DNA from: Ascidia mentula
Lineage: Eukaryota; Chordata; Ascidiacea; Phlebobranchia; Ascidiidae
Reading direction: 5' to 3'
Assembly: GCA_947561715.1 (NCBI GenBank)
Contig: OX387199.1
Span: 8,995,001 to 9,059,000, forward strand
DNA length: 64,000 bases
In this document: in pieces, positions 61,001 through 64,000 of the stretch
Layout of the letters: each line of letters starts with the position of its first letter
How positions within the stretch are numbered: position 1 is the first letter of the stretch
Made by a program: the position numbers and the translations under genes
The notes under the pieces: generated by a model
Told to the model about the DNA's origin: nothing
The model's database searches: none
What the model saw: only the letters and a program-made list of their open reading frames with translations

Positions 61001-64000
61001 CTGTCAGGTATCATGCTTTGTTCCTTGCTGTTTATGCTTCAGATGGCTTGTGTGATGTTATGTCAGTATGATATGGTTTTGTAGTATGCATATAAGTGTG
61101 TTTAATTTATTATAAGGTTAAAAAAAGTGTCCGGAAAGATAGTATTTGATGCAGTGAAGGAGAGGTTCTGTTCAGTGTTGCTAATGTTTTGTGTTAAAAC
61201 ATTGTCCTACAACAATTGCTGAAGATTTTTCATACATATTAATGTGGCATATCATAAAATTAGTTTATTCAATAAGTTAGTAACTTGGATGTTATTAGGC
61301 ATGTCGGAGATGTATTGACTGTGGACTTAAAGCCCCAGGAAATGGAGTTAACTCTATATGGCATTGCAATGATCAGGTACAAGATGCATATATTTTTCCA
61401 CGAAATACAATTAAAATATAATATTTTTATTAGGTTTGCGATAGCTGTTACCAATTGAGAGGACTAGGTTCAAATTGTCCTGTTTGCAAAAAAGCTTATC
61501 AGGCAGGTGCACAGAAAGATGATATGTTACACTGCAATGAGTGCAAAAAATGGGTAAGTTCTCTAAGTTTAAATACTAAAACAAATTTTGTACATGACTA
61601 AGTTTTGTTGTATGAAAGACAGGTTTGTTTCTTATCGGCCAACAGTTTTTTTGCAAGTAATCATCATACAACATATGGCCTATTTTTCGGTTTATAGCCT
61701 TTTTGTGTGAATTGGTCTGTGCATTTTCAGTAAAAGCGCAAATCGATTGTAATTTTAACTTTTTTAACACGACCTAAAAAACTACAGGATTTGTCCAGTA
61801 CACATCTTTCAAATTGATTACAGGTTCACGATGAATGTGAGGATGTCATAGACATGGACACATACTTTGACATGGGAACTGACTACAGTTGCCCTCGTTG
61901 CCGAGACGAAGCAGAAGATGTGGCACCTCCAGGTGATGTAATGGTACCGGATGAGGATGTAAGTTTTCAGGCGCCTTCGACCAGTGAGTCGCCAGGAAAG
62001 CCTGCTGCTGTGGAAATGATGCTTGATGATGTTTCACAAAAAGAAGCTGCTAAAAGGACTGCAATTTCTGCCAGTATAGAATCTGACCAATCGTCTACTG
62101 GAATGAAAGGTGTGGAAATTATATGTTATAGTTATATAATATAATATATATATCATGTTTTATATAAGATTTTCTTTTTGTCACCAACTTCAAAAAAATT
62201 TGTTTTTTTTGCTGAATACAACATAAATTTGATTATATTTACATTTGCCTACAAATTCACATTTTTTGAGCAACTTTTTTCTTTGCAACGTGTTTAAAAC
62301 AAACAAACTAATATTTCATGCCCAACTTAAATAGAAAAATTGAATTTTTTACTTCCAAGTTATATCCTGTGATATATAGGGTTTAAATCAAAAATGTATT
62401 GTAACAACCTCAACTGCTTTGTATGTTTTAGGAAGCAGCACCGATCCTATGTTGTTCTCTGCTGGAAGTCAAATGGGCGACATTAAGAAGAGAAATCCGA
62501 GTGGAGATATTGTGTTGCATCACCCAAGACTTGGCAGCCAGGATCGCAAGTCATCTTTGGAAAGTAACATAGGAAATATCTTCCCTGAAGCAGATGTGCA
62601 GGTTTGTTCAGTTTCAGATGTATTAATTTAAGTTAAAAATGCTTGTTATTAAAATTGTAATAAAATTGAATTGCCTTTCTCTTTAAACTCACAAGTATAT
62701 GAAGCAAGAGCGCATTAGAGCAAAGGTTCCCGTCGTGCAGTTTCCACAACAAATTGTGTGACTTTTGAGCTGTGGCACTAATTAAAAATGTAATATCGTA
62801 ATATTACTGGAGTGTATTTCTCCCCACAAAAAGGTCAACAAAAGTTTTTAGGTGCAAACTACTTTATCAGGGTAATAACACAGCAGTGAAAAATGTTTCA
62901 CAGTGTCAATTTTTTTACAATAGTTTGTTTAATTTTTTTGCTTTTCCCAGGATCCCTTGAGTGGATTGTTCAGCACAGATGCCTACCAGCCCATAGTGAG
63001 CGTTCCCATGCTCTTTGAGGATTCACAAGGAAATGTAATTGGTAAAGATGATTGGCCAAAGCGGAAAACACGAAGACTTTCGTCTGATTCTTCTCCAACC
63101 AAACCACAACCAAAAGTTGCATTATCACCAACAGGTCACTTATTTTTTATGTTCATTTGTAAAAGCTGAATGCATATAGAGTGTGCTATACTTAATTGAT
63201 ATTGCCCAGAAATATTTGTACATATTTTTTGATACATTTATATGAAAATTATTTATGACTAACAAATTAAATGTGATCCCTTATGACAATATCCCGTTTT
63301 TATTTAGGTTCTTCTCCATCTCAAAACAATGGAAAGGGCATGGGTAAACCTGGAACAATGTTTGGGAAAGGGAAACCATTTGGAGCCAGGCGTAGGCCAA
63401 GTGTGCGTGGAGCTAGAGGCAAAGGCTACAGCAGAGGAAAGGGGTAAGAAATTCTTTCACATTCTGGCAAAAAATTCTATGATCCAAAATTGTGCATCAG
63501 GCTTAGTTGAAATTTTCTGCCACTAAACAACTCTCTATGTTAGTCCTAAATATGCAAAAAACTTCCAAAATAAATATTTTTGTTTGCTTTATAACAAGTC
63601 GTGGAAGTCGGCGTCAGCGAGGTGGTCTTGCAGCAAATACAGGATCAGTTTCTTCAGTGAACGTTCCGAGCCCCACAACACCTATGGCATCACCGGGTCA
63701 ACCAAGTCCAAGTGTCAGCGCCCGAAGGAGGTCGAGAAGTCGATGGAACCGTGGATCGCAGGGAGGTATTCCATCTAAACACCAACATTGTTTTTTGTTA
63801 AGTTCGTTTTACCGTATATTGATGTTTTTATGCTGCGTATTTCAAGAAGATTTTTTCAGAAAGTTAACTCAACAAACTTTCTTTAGCAAATATGTCCAAA
63901 GTCAGACCTCGCTAAATTTCTTTTCCTGGATTGGTTCCATTATTTTTCGATTTGTTAATCGGGATTCACTACTAAGCTGACATTGTGTAAATGTTGAGAA
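58017..64000 (+). CDS. KMT2C: KMT2C/KMT2D (MLL3/4)-type protein, N-terminal part (continues beyond window)
   Basis: N-terminal portion of the enhancer H3K4 mono-methyltransferase family, a nuclear chromatin regulator of the COMPASS group. Sixteen exons with consistent phase give 776 codons: 58,017-58,120; 58,317-58,499; 58,665-58,889; 59,105-59,217; 59,285-59,370; 59,814-59,942; 60,117-60,216; 60,349-60,481; 60,893-61,007; 61,299-61,376; 61,434-61,553; 61,824-62,109; 62,432-62,601; 62,951-63,134; 63,308-63,443; 63,599-63,765. The order matches vertebrate KMT2C/D: CGLCYYGGKSLLGQGEL, an extended PHD (HHCCAAWSEGV to LLLCPDHLEQAP), a PHD cluster, then a polar linker with an Arg/Gly-rich segment. 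The first exon is short and lacks the AT hook of KMT2C. The SET domain would lie to the right. KMT2C and KMT2D cannot be told apart here. Confidence 0.93.
58665..60216 (+). other. KMT2 extended PHD finger exons
   Basis: Exons at 58,665, 59,105, 59,285, 59,814 and 60,117. Cys/His ligands visible in order: CGLCYY, HHCCAAW, CSYC, CKALRCDRLFHYPCA, LLLCPDH. This is the ePHD layout, split by a Ser/Arg-rich insert of about 80 residues between the first CxxC and the HxCC motif, as in vertebrate KMT2C. Confidence 0.88.
60117..62109 (+). other. KMT2 PHD finger cluster exons
   Basis: Following ELNCALCDDI, the exons encode FCTSCGHHYHGGCL...CPECKICQTC, then MLVCDSCDKGYHTYCLQPA...CCQACRRC, CIDC...WHCNDQVCDSCY, CPVCKKAY and LHCNECKKWVHDECE...CPRC. 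These are three classical PHD fingers in tandem, equivalent to the first cluster of KMT2C that reads histone H3/H4 tails. All zinc ligands I expected are present. Confidence 0.88.

Overview
The window is eukaryotic: every gene is cut into short exons joined by GT-AG introns (one GC-AG), with no operon, rRNA or convincing tRNA. Gene content points to a chordate with a compact genome, most likely an ascidian tunicate. It combines a connexin (a chordate gap-junction family), PDZ-GEF, KMT2C/D-type, BORCS8 and HDHD3 orthologues that match vertebrate proteins by eye, mostly 50-600 bp introns, and strongly mosaic CpG content. The species is inference; no database was searched.

Layout. (1) Positions 1-35,751, minus strand: a RAPGEF2/6-type PDZ-GEF, at least 32 coding exons rebuilt by reading frame and splice phase. 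Domain order is cNMP-binding 1, cNMP-binding 2, REM, PDZ, RA, RasGEF and a long polar tail that runs off the left edge. Intron 3 (18,462-34,635) is about 16 kb and is mostly a CpG-rich, gene-free block. An alternative terminal exon (4,286-5,199) gives a second C-terminus. (2) 35,752-38,816: divergent upstream region with a hAT-type MITE that carries two CRE palindromes. (3) 38,817-50,273, plus: a divergent ionotropic glutamate receptor-like channel in 21 exons. Its introns hold an inverted Penelope-like retroelement fragment and several hammerhead-ribozyme-like repeats. (4) 51,087-53,442, plus: a connexin in 9 exons. (5) 54,071-54,598: a non-autonomous hAT element with perfect 8-bp target-site duplication. 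(6) 55,011-56,074, plus: HDHD3-like HAD phosphatase. (7) 56,756-57,226, minus: BORCS8, a BORC subunit. (8) 58,017 to beyond the right edge, plus: N-terminal part of a KMT2C/KMT2D (MLL3/4)-type protein with an extended PHD and a PHD cluster.

The genes are functionally unrelated neighbours. RAPGEF and the receptor are divergent, HDHD3 and BORCS8 are tail to tail, and BORCS8 and KMT2 are head to head over about 790 bp. The most unusual material lies in the receptor locus: lost glutamate-binding residues, a histidine at the Q/R pore site, and a cluster of self-cleaving-ribozyme-like repeats of at least three kinds. Coding coordinates were derived by hand and tested by phase continuity; first and last exons and untranslated regions are the least certain parts.
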